Part shown: positions 8,207 to 15,569 of the stretch, in pieces
How the letters are laid out: every line of letters begins with the position of its first letter
Position numbering within the stretch: the first letter of the stretch is position 1
Origin: an uncultured Clostridia bacterium
Lineage (GTDB): Bacteria; Bacillota; Clostridia; TANB77; CAG-508
Assembly (NCBI GenBank): GCA_947632745.1
Contig: CANRQH010000005.1
Coordinates: forward strand, 1-28,933
Reading direction: 5' to 3'
Length of the DNA: 28,933 bases
Program-made: the position numbers and the translations under genes
Notes under the pieces: model-generated
What the model saw: the letters and a program-made list of their open reading frames with translations, nothing else
What the model was told of the DNA's origin: nothing
The model's database searches: none

Positions 8207-9658
8207 ATGGCAGGTAAAAGTATAGTAAAAAATTATTTATATAACTTAATATACCAAATATTAATACTAATATTACCACTAGTTACAGCATCATATTTGG
8301 CAAGAGTACTTGGTGCAACAGGAAATGGAATATATAGTTACACATACACAATAGTAAATTACTTTGTACTATTTGGCTCACTAGGAATTTCGCTTTATGG
8401 TCAAAGGGAAATTGCTTATGTACAAGATGACAAAACCAAAATGAAAAAAATATTTATAGAACTAGTAACATTCAGATTTATAACAATATTTATAGCATCT
8501 ATAATTTATTATTTTGCATTTATGAGAACAGGAGACTACAGTGTATATTATAGAATTTTATTTTTCTATTTAATTGCAGCTGCATTTGATATAAGTTGGT
8601 TTTTCCAAGGAATAGAAGACTTTAAAAAAACTGTTATAAGAAATGTAGTAGTAAGGCTTACAAGTGTAGCTTTAATATTTATAGTAGTAAAACAAGAAAG
8701 TGACTTAAGTAAATACTTAGCGATATATGCATTTGCAGATTTAATAGGAAATATATCTTTATGGTTTTATTTACCAAAATACTTTAAAGGCGTAAAAGTT
8801 CAAAACATAGATCTTGTAAAGCAAATACCACTAATTGTATTACTATTTATACCACAAATAACAAATAAAATATACAACATGTTAGATACAACAATGCTTG
8901 GAAAAATAATTGAAAACAAAGCAGAAACAGGATATTATGAACAAAGCCAAAAAATTATAAGAGTATTATTAACTGTAGTTACATCACTTGGAACTGTTAT
9001 GGTACCAAGGATGGCAAGTATGTTTGCAAATGGCGAAAAAGAAAAAATAAACGAATATATGAAAAAATCGTTCAATTTCACATATTTACTTAGTTTTCCA
9101 ATAATGCTCGGACTAATTGCGATATCAAAAGACTTTGTTCCATGGTTCTTTGGACCAGGCTACAACAAGGTTATACTTTTAATGAATATAATAACACCTA
9201 TACTTTTACTTATGGGACTTGCAAATATAATAGGAACACAGTATTTATTGCCAACAAAGAGGCAAAAAGAATTTACAATATCCGTTGTTGCAGGAATTAT
9301 AGTTAATTTTATTTTAAATTACATAATGATAAAATTATGGCAAAGCGTAGGCGCTTGTATTGCAACTGTTATTTCACAAATAGTTGTAGATGGTATACAA
9401 ATTTACTATGTAAAAAATGAAATAAACATGAAAAATATGTTTAAACTATGTTATAAATACGTGTTTGCATCAGTTATAATGTTTGCTTTTTGTTTATTAG
9501 TACAATTAATAATGTCTGGAATAATAAGTGTTGTAGTTCAAATAATTGTTGGAATAATTGTATACTTTGGAATTTTAATTTTATATAAAGATGAATTTGT
9601 ATATTTATTATTAGACAAATTAAGAACAAAGTTTATGGCAGTATTAAGTAGAAAATAA
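8207..9658 (+). CDS. Oligosaccharide flippase (Wzx/MOP superfamily)
   Basis: An integral membrane protein of 483 residues with about 12-14 hydrophobic spans. It begins MAGKSIVKNYLYNLIYQ and continues SYLARVLGATGNGIYSYTYTIVNYFVLFGSLGI over the first 60 residues, the typical N-terminus of polysaccharide-repeat flippases. These proteins move undecaprenyl-linked oligosaccharides across the cytoplasmic membrane for capsule or wall polysaccharide assembly. No glycosyltransferase genes are next to it, so the substrate cannot be named. GAAGGAAG stands before the ATG. A four-unit 31-bp repeat array begins immediately after the stop codon, followed by pth. Confidence 0.9.
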   Translation: MAGKSIVKNYLYNLIYQILILILPLVTASYLARVLGATGNGIYSYTYTIVNYFVLFGSLGISLYGQREIAYVQDDKTKMKKIFIELVTFRFITIFIASIIYYFAFMRTGDYSVYYRILFFYLIAAAFDISWFFQGIEDFKKTVIRNVVVRLTSVALIFIVVKQESDLSKYLAIYAFADLIGNISLWFYLPKYFKGVKVQNIDLVKQIPLIVLLFIPQITNKIYNMLDTTMLGKIIENKAETGYYEQSQKIIRVLLTVVTSLGTVMVPRMASMFANGEKEKINEYMKKSFNFTYLLSFPIMLGLIAISKDFVPWFFGPGYNKVILLMNIITPILLLMGLANIIGTQYLLPTKRQKEFTISVVAGIIVNFILNYIMIKLWQSVGACIATVISQIVVDGIQIYYVKNEINMKNMFKLCYKYVFASVIMFAFCLLVQLIMSGIISVVVQIIVGIIVYFGILILYKDEFVYLLLDKLRTKFMAVLSRK

Positions 9659-9800
9659 ATGTCCCAAAAAGAACCGGTCCATTTGGAACATGCACCAAAA
9701 AGAACCGGTCCCAATTGGACATGTACAAAAAAGAACCGGTCCCAATTGGACATGTACAAAAAAGAACCGGTCCCTGTTGTACCTGTTGTACATTGGACAT
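9659..9800 (+). repeat. Array of four 31-bp repeat units between the flippase gene and pth
   Basis: Units start at 9659, 9690, 9721 and 9752, each 31 bp. Each has a head ATGTNCAA-like, the core AGAACCGGTCC and a tail TTGGAC or TTGTAC. Head and tail of a unit are largely complementary, so each unit can fold as a hairpin. The last unit has its 9-base tail duplicated (CTGTTGTAC twice). The first unit begins one base after the stop of the flippase gene, and the array ends just before the pth ribosome binding site. Confidence 0.9.
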
Positions 9801-9813
9801 GAAAGGAGATAAA

Positions 9814-10377
9814 ATGTATTTAATTGTAGGTCTTGGTAATCCTGAACCAGAATATAGTAACACCCGTCACAATATGGGATTTGATGTTATAAATACCTTA
9901 GCAAAAAAACATGACATAAAAGTAGAAAAACAAGGATTTGATTCATTATATGGTACTGGAATAATAGAAAACGAAAAAGTTATACTTGTTAAACCACAAA
10001 CATATATGAATTTAAGTGGAGATGCTATTATTCAATTTGTAAATTATTATAAAATTAGCTTAGATAATGTAATTGTTATTTATGATGATGTAGATATTTT
10101 ATCAGGTACTGTAAAAATAAGAAAAAAAGGTGGAGCAGGTACCCATAATGGAATGAAATCGGTAGTTCAAAATTTAAATTCAACAGAATTTCCACGTGTA
10201 AGAATCGGTACTGGATTTCCAATAAAAGATGTAAATTTAATTGAATATGTATTGTGCAAACTTCCTAAAGATGAGTATAATATTTTATTTAAAGGAATTG
10301 AAACTGGAGTTACAGCAATAGAAAAGATTTTAAAAGATGGAATAGATAATGCAATGAATGTTATAAATTGTAGTTAA
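9814..10377 (+). CDS. pth: Peptidyl-tRNA hydrolase
   Basis: Pth cleaves peptidyl-tRNA released by stalled ribosomes. It has 187 residues, normal for the family. The N-terminus YLIVGLGNPEPEYSNTRHNMGFD carries the catalytic His (H19). KPQTYMNLSG and YDDVDI (D91/D92) hold the tRNA-binding Asn and catalytic Asp. KKGGAGTHNGMKS is the family signature. The start is the ATG at 9814 after AAAGGAGAT; an upstream in-frame ATG (9715) would translate the repeat array and add a non-Pth extension. It probably shares the flippase transcript, as no promoter is visible in the array. Confidence 0.96.
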   Translation: MYLIVGLGNPEPEYSNTRHNMGFDVINTLAKKHDIKVEKQGFDSLYGTGIIENEKVILVKPQTYMNLSGDAIIQFVNYYKISLDNVIVIYDDVDILSGTVKIRKKGGAGTHNGMKSVVQNLNSTEFPRVRIGTGFPIKDVNLIEYVLCKLPKDEYNILFKGIETGVTAIEKILKDGIDNAMNVINCS

Positions 10378-10385
10378 CATTTCAG

Positions 10386-10414
10386 TTGAAAAAAATAAAA
10401 TATTATGTTATATT
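10386..10414 (+). promoter_or_regulatory. Promoter of the RNase E/G gene
   Basis: TTGAAA (10386-10391), 17 bases, then TATATT (10409-10414). Confidence 0.6.
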
Positions 10415-10449
10415 AAAAAGCAATCAAAATTTATACAAGGAGCAAAATA

Positions 10450-11631
10450 ATGTTAGAATTAATAATAAACAAAAATAAAGATATAGAAAATATAATTTTA
10501 ATTCAAAATGGAAAAATAATTGAAAGTTATGAAAGTAGTGAAGAAGATAAAAGAAAAAGATTAGAAGGTAATATTTATATAAGCGAAGTAGGAGACATAA
10601 TAGATGGCATGCAAGCAGCATTTGTAAACTTTGGAGGAGAAAAAAAGGGATTTATACATTTAAAAGATAGTATACCTCAAGTTGATTCTACAAAGGAGGA
10701 AATAGATACATCTATAGATATAAAAAAGGTTTTAAAGCCAAAGCAAAAACTTTTAATTCAAATAAAAAAAGATAGTGATGATAAAAAAGGTGCAAGAGTA
10801 TCTACACATATAAGTTTACCAGGTAAATTTCTTGTTCTTATGCCAAACACTACATTTATTACAATATCTCAAAAAGTAGAAAATGAAGCTAAAAAAACAG
10901 AACTTATTAATTTCATAAAGGAAAATTTACCTAAAGGTTTTGGTGCAGTAATTAGAACATCTAGTGAAAAAGCAAGCAAAGAAGAAATAAAAAAAGATAT
11001 AGATAATCTGTTAAATACATGGAAACAAATAGAAGAAAAATTTAAGAAAGACCAAAACAAGTTAGGGCTAATTTGGGAAAGTGAAAATATAGTAGAAAAA
11101 ATAATTACAGATTTAAGTGTAAAAAAATTAGAAAATATTATTACAAATAATAAAGAAGAATTTAACAAACTAAAACCAATTTGCGAAAAAGAAAATATTA
11201 AAATAACATTGGAAGAAAAACAAAATCTTTTAGAAAAATATGATTTGATTTCTCAAATAGAAAAATTAGAAAATAGGAAAATTTGGCTTAACTGTGGTGG
11301 ATTTATTACAATAGATAAAACAGAAGCTTTAACTGCAATAGATGTTAACACAGGAAAATTTACAGGAAAAAAAGACCTAGAATCTACCATATTTAAAGTA
11401 AACAAAGAAGCTACAATAGAAATTGCAAAACAACTTAGACTTCGTGATATTGGCGGAATTATAATTATAGATTATATTGATATGAAAAATAAAGAAAATA
11501 AACAAAAAATAGAGGAGCTTCTAAGAGAAACTTTAAAAGAAGATAGAGCTAAAACTCAAGTCGAAGGATTTACTAAACTAAATTTAATGGAGCTTACAAG
11601 AAAACATATTTGTAGTCATTTAAATGCGTAG
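10450..11631 (+). CDS. rng: Ribonuclease E/G family protein, short form
   Basis: An endoribonuclease of the RNase E/G family, acting on rRNA precursors or mRNA, 393 residues. The N-terminal S1 region is recognisable (GNIYISEVGDIIDGMQAAFVNFG, residues 38-60). The catalytic DNase-I-like part has the metal-binding Asp residues in TAIDVNTG (D298) and IIIIDYIDM (D341). The protein stops right after LMELTRKHI, where longer family members continue to the CPxC zinc link and dimer region. That segment is absent, and no continuation is visible in another frame because the DUF3800 gene begins at once. AAGGAG precedes the ATG. Confidence 0.88.
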   Translation: MLELIINKNKDIENIILIQNGKIIESYESSEEDKRKRLEGNIYISEVGDIIDGMQAAFVNFGGEKKGFIHLKDSIPQVDSTKEEIDTSIDIKKVLKPKQKLLIQIKKDSDDKKGARVSTHISLPGKFLVLMPNTTFITISQKVENEAKKTELINFIKENLPKGFGAVIRTSSEKASKEEIKKDIDNLLNTWKQIEEKFKKDQNKLGLIWESENIVEKIITDLSVKKLENIITNNKEEFNKLKPICEKENIKITLEEKQNLLEKYDLISQIEKLENRKIWLNCGGFITIDKTEALTAIDVNTGKFTGKKDLESTIFKVNKEATIEIAKQLRLRDIGGIIIIDYIDMKNKENKQKIEELLRETLKEDRAKTQVEGFTKLNLMELTRKHICSHLNA

Positions 11632-11646
11632 GAAAGAGGAATGAAT

Positions 11647-12390
11647 ATGTATTTAGTTTTTATAGACGAATCTGGTCAGCCAGGTGGATTTGATGAAGAA
11701 AAAGGTGAATTAATAAAAAACAGCAGTAAATATTTTACCCTAGCTGGATTTATGATTGATGCTGATAAAATTTTAGAAATTGAAAATAGTTTAAGAGATA
11801 TAAAATTAAAATATAATTTAAATCCATTACATGAAGTCAAATGGTATACAACATATTCTAAACTTGGGTTAAATTTTAATCAATACAAAAATATGAAAAT
11901 GGATATAATAAAAATTATAAGCAAATATCCAAATTCTGTAATAGGAATAGTTATAGATAAAGAACATGCATATAAGAATAAGGAATACGTAAAAAATCAT
12001 AATGATTTATATGCGGTTGCATTACATTTATTAATGGAAAGGATTTGGATGGAGACAAGTAAAAAAAATAATAAAGAGAGACAAATTCCAGTAATGGTTT
12101 TAGCAGATAGTAGAAAAAATGATAACAATAATAAATTAGACAAAGAGTTACAAATAGCATATTTAAGGGCAAAAAACATGGGAACTTATTTTATTAAATT
12201 TCCAAATTTCTGTGAAAGCTTAGTATTTGTGAATTCTGACTATTATGCAGGAATTCAATTGTCTGATTTTTGTGCAGGTGCAATACATAAAAAATTTGAG
12301 AATAATGATGAAGAATTTTTTAATGTTTTATTGCCGGCTATAAGAACACATCATAACGAAATATATGGTGCTGGAATAAAATTATATTAA
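11647..12390 (+). CDS. DUF3800 domain protein
   Basis: A 247-residue protein with the DUF3800 pattern: FIDESG at residues 5-10 (D7, E8), LADSRKND with D154, and GIQLSDFCAGAI with D207. These acidic residues match an RNase H-like metal site, so a nuclease role is plausible but not proven. The family is frequent in defence islands and phages. The ATG at 11647 is preferred to that at 11641, because GGAAAGAGGA ends at 11640. The ribosome binding site directly follows the RNase E/G stop, so the two genes are probably co-transcribed. Five bases after the stop codon lies the 3' end of a structured RNA on the opposite strand; named DUF3800 RNA motifs are known next to this family. Confidence 0.88.
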   Translation: MYLVFIDESGQPGGFDEEKGELIKNSSKYFTLAGFMIDADKILEIENSLRDIKLKYNLNPLHEVKWYTTYSKLGLNFNQYKNMKMDIIKIISKYPNSVIGIVIDKEHAYKNKEYVKNHNDLYAVALHLLMERIWMETSKKNNKERQIPVMVLADSRKNDNNNKLDKELQIAYLRAKNMGTYFIKFPNFCESLVFVNSDYYAGIQLSDFCAGAIHKKFENNDEEFFNVLLPAIRTHHNEIYGAGIKLY

Positions 12391-12394
12391 ATAT

Positions 12395-12474
12395 AAAAAG
12401 TAGACGATGGGATTAGAATGCCTAATCCAACACACCTATTTGTTGGTGCTACATCGTCTTTTTTTGTGTTCTGT
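12395..12474 (-). ncRNA. Candidate structured small RNA next to DUF3800
   Basis: A consensus promoter on the minus strand predicts a start with A at 12474. The RNA has an 8-bp closing stem P1 (AGACGATG 12459-12452 with CATCGTCT 12409-12402). A 7-bp hairpin P2 (GGATTAG with CTAATCC, loop of 5) stacks directly on P1. A third arm P3 can form as CACC/GGTG or as CCAACA/TGTTGG. The whole makes a three-way junction. A T-run (12399-12395) after P1 marks the probable end, giving about 80 nt. It faces the DUF3800 gene. Published DUF3800-I to -XI RNA motifs occur beside this gene family; I cannot say which, if any, this matches. Read on the plus strand, the same stems plus TTTTTTT could terminate the DUF3800 transcript. 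Confidence 0.6.
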
Positions 12475-12480
12475 AATTTA

Positions 12481-12509
12481 ATTATACAGAATTTTAAGGA
12501 TTTTGTCAA
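12481..12509 (-). promoter_or_regulatory. Consensus promoter of the small RNA
   Basis: On the minus strand TTGACA (12509-12504), exactly 17 bases, then TATAAT (12486-12481). It is not positioned for any protein gene. The -35 lies inside an imperfect inverted repeat (TTAAGGAT at 12494 onward with ATCCTTAA ending at 12523), which could be an operator or the terminator of the upstream crp-type gene. Confidence 0.75.
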
Positions 12510-12576
12510 CAAAATATCCTTAAATTATTTTATTCAAAAATCAAATAAATATTACATTAAAATATTTGAGATTGTA

Positions 12577-13209
12577 TTATGATAAAAGTAAAGTAATTTT
12601 ATTTCCATTTTTTTGAATAAACCCCTCATTTTTCAAATGAGAAAGTTCTCTCATCATTGCACTTCTATCAACACATAAATAATCTGCTAAATCTGTTAAA
12701 GTAAAAGGGAGAGAAAAAGTTTTATTTAGTTTTTTATTAGATATAATATTAAAATAAGTAAGAAGTTTATCTCTAATATTTTTTTTAGTCAAAATTTCAA
12801 TTCTAGTATTTAACTTAATGGTGTTATTCATTATAAGAATAGGCATTTTTTTTGCAAGCTCACTATGAAATTTGCATCTTGTATTACATTGATCTAAAAT
12901 ATTATCATAAATAAAGCTTAAAACCTCTGAATGTTCTTTAGCTTCAACAAATAACTCATTATTTGTATTAGTAGGATATAAAACTTCACCAAAAATATCT
13001 CCTTTGGTAAAATGACCAATTATAGTTTTGTTTCCATTAAAATCATATCTAATTAAATTGGCAGAACCGGAAAGTAAAATACACATTTGGTTTCTTTTTT
13101 CTATATAAGTTGTAATTAGCTCATTCTTTGCAAATGTACGTTTAGAAGCTTTAGAACACTTAGTACAAAAGTCCTCAAAAAAATTTAAAATGTCAAAATT
13201 TACTCTCAT
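12577..13209 (-). CDS. Crp/Fnr family transcription regulator
   Basis: A 210-residue regulator with an N-terminal cyclic-nucleotide-binding-like beta barrel (LLSGSANLIRYD, GHFTKGDIFGE around residues 44-80), a long dimer helix and a C-terminal helix-turn-helix (TLTDLADYLCVDRSAMMRELSHLKNEG). The start at 13209 (MRVNFDIL) is chosen because AAAGGTGG lies at good distance; an upstream ATG at 13242 would add 11 residues across the promoter. Two Cys pairs are visible, FCTKC near the N-terminus and QCNTRC in the middle, which could hold a redox or metal cofactor. It is divergent from nrdD over a shared palindrome, so it probably regulates itself and nrdD. The effector is unknown. Confidence 0.88.
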   Translation of the reverse strand: MRVNFDILNFFEDFCTKCSKASKRTFAKNELITTYIEKRNQMCILLSGSANLIRYDFNGNKTIIGHFTKGDIFGEVLYPTNTNNELFVEAKEHSEVLSFIYDNILDQCNTRCKFHSELAKKMPILIMNNTIKLNTRIEILTKKNIRDKLLTYFNIISNKKLNKTFSLPFTLTDLADYLCVDRSAMMRELSHLKNEGFIQKNGNKITLLLS

Positions 13210-13232
13210 CTTAATTTCCACCTTTCGAAAAA

Positions 13233-13261
13233 AATATATCACAAATTTGTTGCATTTGCAA
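13233..13261 (-). promoter_or_regulatory. Promoter of the Crp/Fnr gene
   Basis: On the minus strand TTGCAA (13261-13256), 17 bases, then TATATT (13238-13233). The -35 lies inside the palindrome at 13248-13263, which fits negative autoregulation. Confidence 0.6.
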
Positions 13262-13263
13262 CA
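13248..13263. promoter_or_regulatory. FNR/CRP-type operator between the regulator and nrdD
   Basis: TGTTGC and GCAACA form a perfect inverted repeat around ATTT, the half-site spacing of FNR/CRP boxes. Its centre (13255.5) is 40.5 bases before the start predicted from the nrdD -10, the class II activator position. Confidence 0.7.
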
Positions 13264-13283
13264 GAAATTTAAAATTTTAACTA

Positions 13284-13289
13284 TATAAT
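13284..13289 (+). promoter_or_regulatory. -10 box of nrdD
   Basis: TATAAT at 13284-13289 predicts a transcript start near 13296. There is no good -35 at 17 bases; the operator occupies that place, as expected for an activator-dependent promoter. Confidence 0.6.
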
Positions 13290-13328
13290 GGACAGGTAGA
13301 ATTTAATTTTAAGGAGGCAAATGATACA

Positions 13329-15455
13329 ATGAAAGTAATAAAAAGAGACGGAAGAGTTGTTGATTATGACAAATCAAAAGTCACAACAGCAATTGAAAAA
13401 GCAAATACAGAAGTAAGAAGAAAAGAAAAAGCAAGTAAAGAAGACATTAAAACAATAATAAAATATATTGAAGAACTTGAAAAGAAAAGAATGCTTGTTG
13501 AAGATATACAAGATGTAATAGAAGAAAAATTAATGGAGCTAGGAAAATATGAACTAGCAAAAAAATACATTGTATATAGATATACAAGGGCATTAGTTAG
13601 AAAAAGTAACACAACAGATGAATCAATATTAGGCTTAATAAGAAATGACAACAAAGAGCTTGAAGAAGAAAATTCAAACAAAAACACAGCTTTAGCATCA
13701 ACACAAAGGGATTATATAGCTGGAGAAGTTTCAAGAGATTTAACAAGAAGACTTTTACTTCCAGAAAAAATATCAAAAGCAAATGACGAAGGAGTTTTAC
13801 ATTTTCACGATGCAGACTACTTTGTACAACCAATATTTAATTGTTGTTTAATAAATATTGGAGATATGCTAGACAATGGAACAGTTATGAATGGGAAATT
13901 AATAGAAAGTCCCAAAAGTTTCCAAGTAGCTTGTACTGTTACAACTCAAATAATTGCAGCAGTTGCAAGTAATCAATATGGTGGACAATCGGTTGATTTA
14001 AAACATTTAGGAAAATATTTAAGAAAAAGCAGAGAAAAATTTGAAAAAGAAATAAAAAAAGAATTAGGCAAAAAAGTAAATGAAGAGGTAATTCAAAATT
14101 TAGTTGATACAAGACTAAAATCTGAATTAAGCGCAGGAGTACAAACAATTCAATATCAGATAAATACATTAATGACAACAAACGGACAATCACCATTTGT
14201 TACATTATTCTTACATTTAGAAGAAGATGACGAATACATAGAAGAAAATGCAATGATAATAGAAGAAGTATTAAAACAAAGATACCAAGGAATAAAAAAT
14301 TCTGCAGGAGTATATGTTACACCAGCATTTCCAAAACTTGTATATGTTTTAGATGAATGTAACTGTTTAAAAGGTGGAAAATATGATTACTTAACAAAAA
14401 TTGCAGTTAAATGCTCTTCAAAAAGAATGTACCCAGACTACATTTCTGCTAAAAAAATGAGAGAAAACTATGAAGGAAACGTATTTAGCCCAATGGGATG
14501 CAGAAGCTTCTTAGCACCATGGAAAGACGAAAATGGAAACTATAAATTTGAGGGAAGATTTAACCAAGGAGTAGTAAGTATTAATTTACCACAAATAGGA
14601 ATTGTAGCAGATGGAGATGAAGAAAAATTCTGGAAGGAATTTGATGAAAGACTAGAACTTTGTAAAGAAGCTTTAATGTGCCGTCACTATGCACTTCTTG
14701 GAACAACATCAGACATAAGCCCTATTCACTGGCAATACGGAGCAATAGCAAGGCTTGCAAAAGGAGAAAAAATAGATAAATTACTATATGGTGGATATTC
14801 ATCAATATCTTTAGGTTACATAGGATTATATGAAGTTACAAAATTAATGACAGGAGTTTCACATACAGACCCTAAAGGTAAAGAGTTTGCAACAAAAGTT
14901 ATGAAACACCTAAATGATGCAGTAAACAAATGGAAAAAAGAAACAAATATAGGATTTGCTTTATATGGAACGCCAGCTGAAAGTTTATGTTACAAATTTG
15001 CGAAAATAGATAAAGAAAGATTTGGAACAATTAAAGATGTAACAGACAAAGGATATTATACAAACTCATACCATGTAGATGTAAGAGAAAAAATAAATGC
15101 ATTTGATAAACTTAAATTTGAAAGCTCATTCCAAGACATGTCAAGAGGTGGAGCAATTTCATATGTTGAAATACCTCAAATGAAAAATAATTTAGAAGCT
15201 TTAGAAGAATTAGTTAAGTTTATATACGAAAATATTCAGTATGCAGAATTTAATACAAAATCAGATTATTGCTACGAATGTGGTTATGAGGGTGAAATAA
15301 AAATAAATGAAAATAACGAATGGGAATGCCCACAATGTGGAAACAAAAATCATAGCAAAATGACAGTAGTTCGTCGTACATGTGGGTATTTGGGAGAAAA
15401 CTTCTGGAATACAGGAAAAACAAAAGAAATTAAAAATAGAGTATTGCATTTATAA
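13329..15455 (+). CDS. nrdD: Anaerobic ribonucleoside-triphosphate reductase
   Basis: NrdD is the class III glycyl-radical enzyme that reduces ribonucleoside triphosphates to deoxyribonucleotides without oxygen. It has 708 residues, normal length. The N-terminal ATP cone starts VIKRDGRVVDYDKSKV. The large ten-stranded barrel follows. A zinc ribbon has CYEC and CPQC around residues 650-675, and the radical loop is RTCGYLGENFWN with the radical Gly at about G686. AAGGAGG precedes the ATG. The activase gene nrdG does not follow within the window, so it must lie elsewhere. Control by the divergent Crp/Fnr protein is likely from the operator position. Confidence 0.96.
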   Translation: MKVIKRDGRVVDYDKSKVTTAIEKANTEVRRKEKASKEDIKTIIKYIEELEKKRMLVEDIQDVIEEKLMELGKYELAKKYIVYRYTRALVRKSNTTDESILGLIRNDNKELEEENSNKNTALASTQRDYIAGEVSRDLTRRLLLPEKISKANDEGVLHFHDADYFVQPIFNCCLINIGDMLDNGTVMNGKLIESPKSFQVACTVTTQIIAAVASNQYGGQSVDLKHLGKYLRKSREKFEKEIKKELGKKVNEEVIQNLVDTRLKSELSAGVQTIQYQINTLMTTNGQSPFVTLFLHLEEDDEYIEENAMIIEEVLKQRYQGIKNSAGVYVTPAFPKLVYVLDECNCLKGGKYDYLTKIAVKCSSKRMYPDYISAKKMRENYEGNVFSPMGCRSFLAPWKDENGNYKFEGRFNQGVVSINLPQIGIVADGDEEKFWKEFDERLELCKEALMCRHYALLGTTSDISPIHWQYGAIARLAKGEKIDKLLYGGYSSISLGYIGLYEVTKLMTGVSHTDPKGKEFATKVMKHLNDAVNKWKKETNIGFALYGTPAESLCYKFAKIDKERFGTIKDVTDKGYYTNSYHVDVREKINAFDKLKFESSFQDMSRGGAISYVEIPQMKNNLEALEELVKFIYENIQYAEFNTKSDYCYECGYEGEIKINENNEWECPQCGNKNHSKMTVVRRTCGYLGENFWNTGKTKEIKNRVLHL

Positions 15456-15493
15456 AAAACTAACACAAAATCGCAAAAAAATATCAATTAAGG

Positions 15494-15523
15494 TTGACTA
15501 ATAACATAAAAAATGGATATATT
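15494..15523 (+). promoter_or_regulatory. Promoter of pfkA
   Basis: TTGACT (15494-15499), 18 bases, then TATATT (15518-15523), about 46 bases before the start codon. Confidence 0.6.
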
Positions 15524-15569
15524 GTATTTATAAAGATGTATTTAAAAATTAAAAAAGGAGAGATGGAAA

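Noticed and set aside
9715..9813. Longer starts for pth (9715) and dnaE (19002) reading KKEPVP
   Set aside because: These extensions are translations of the 31-bp repeats. Good ribosome binding sites stand right before the shorter, family-typical starts.
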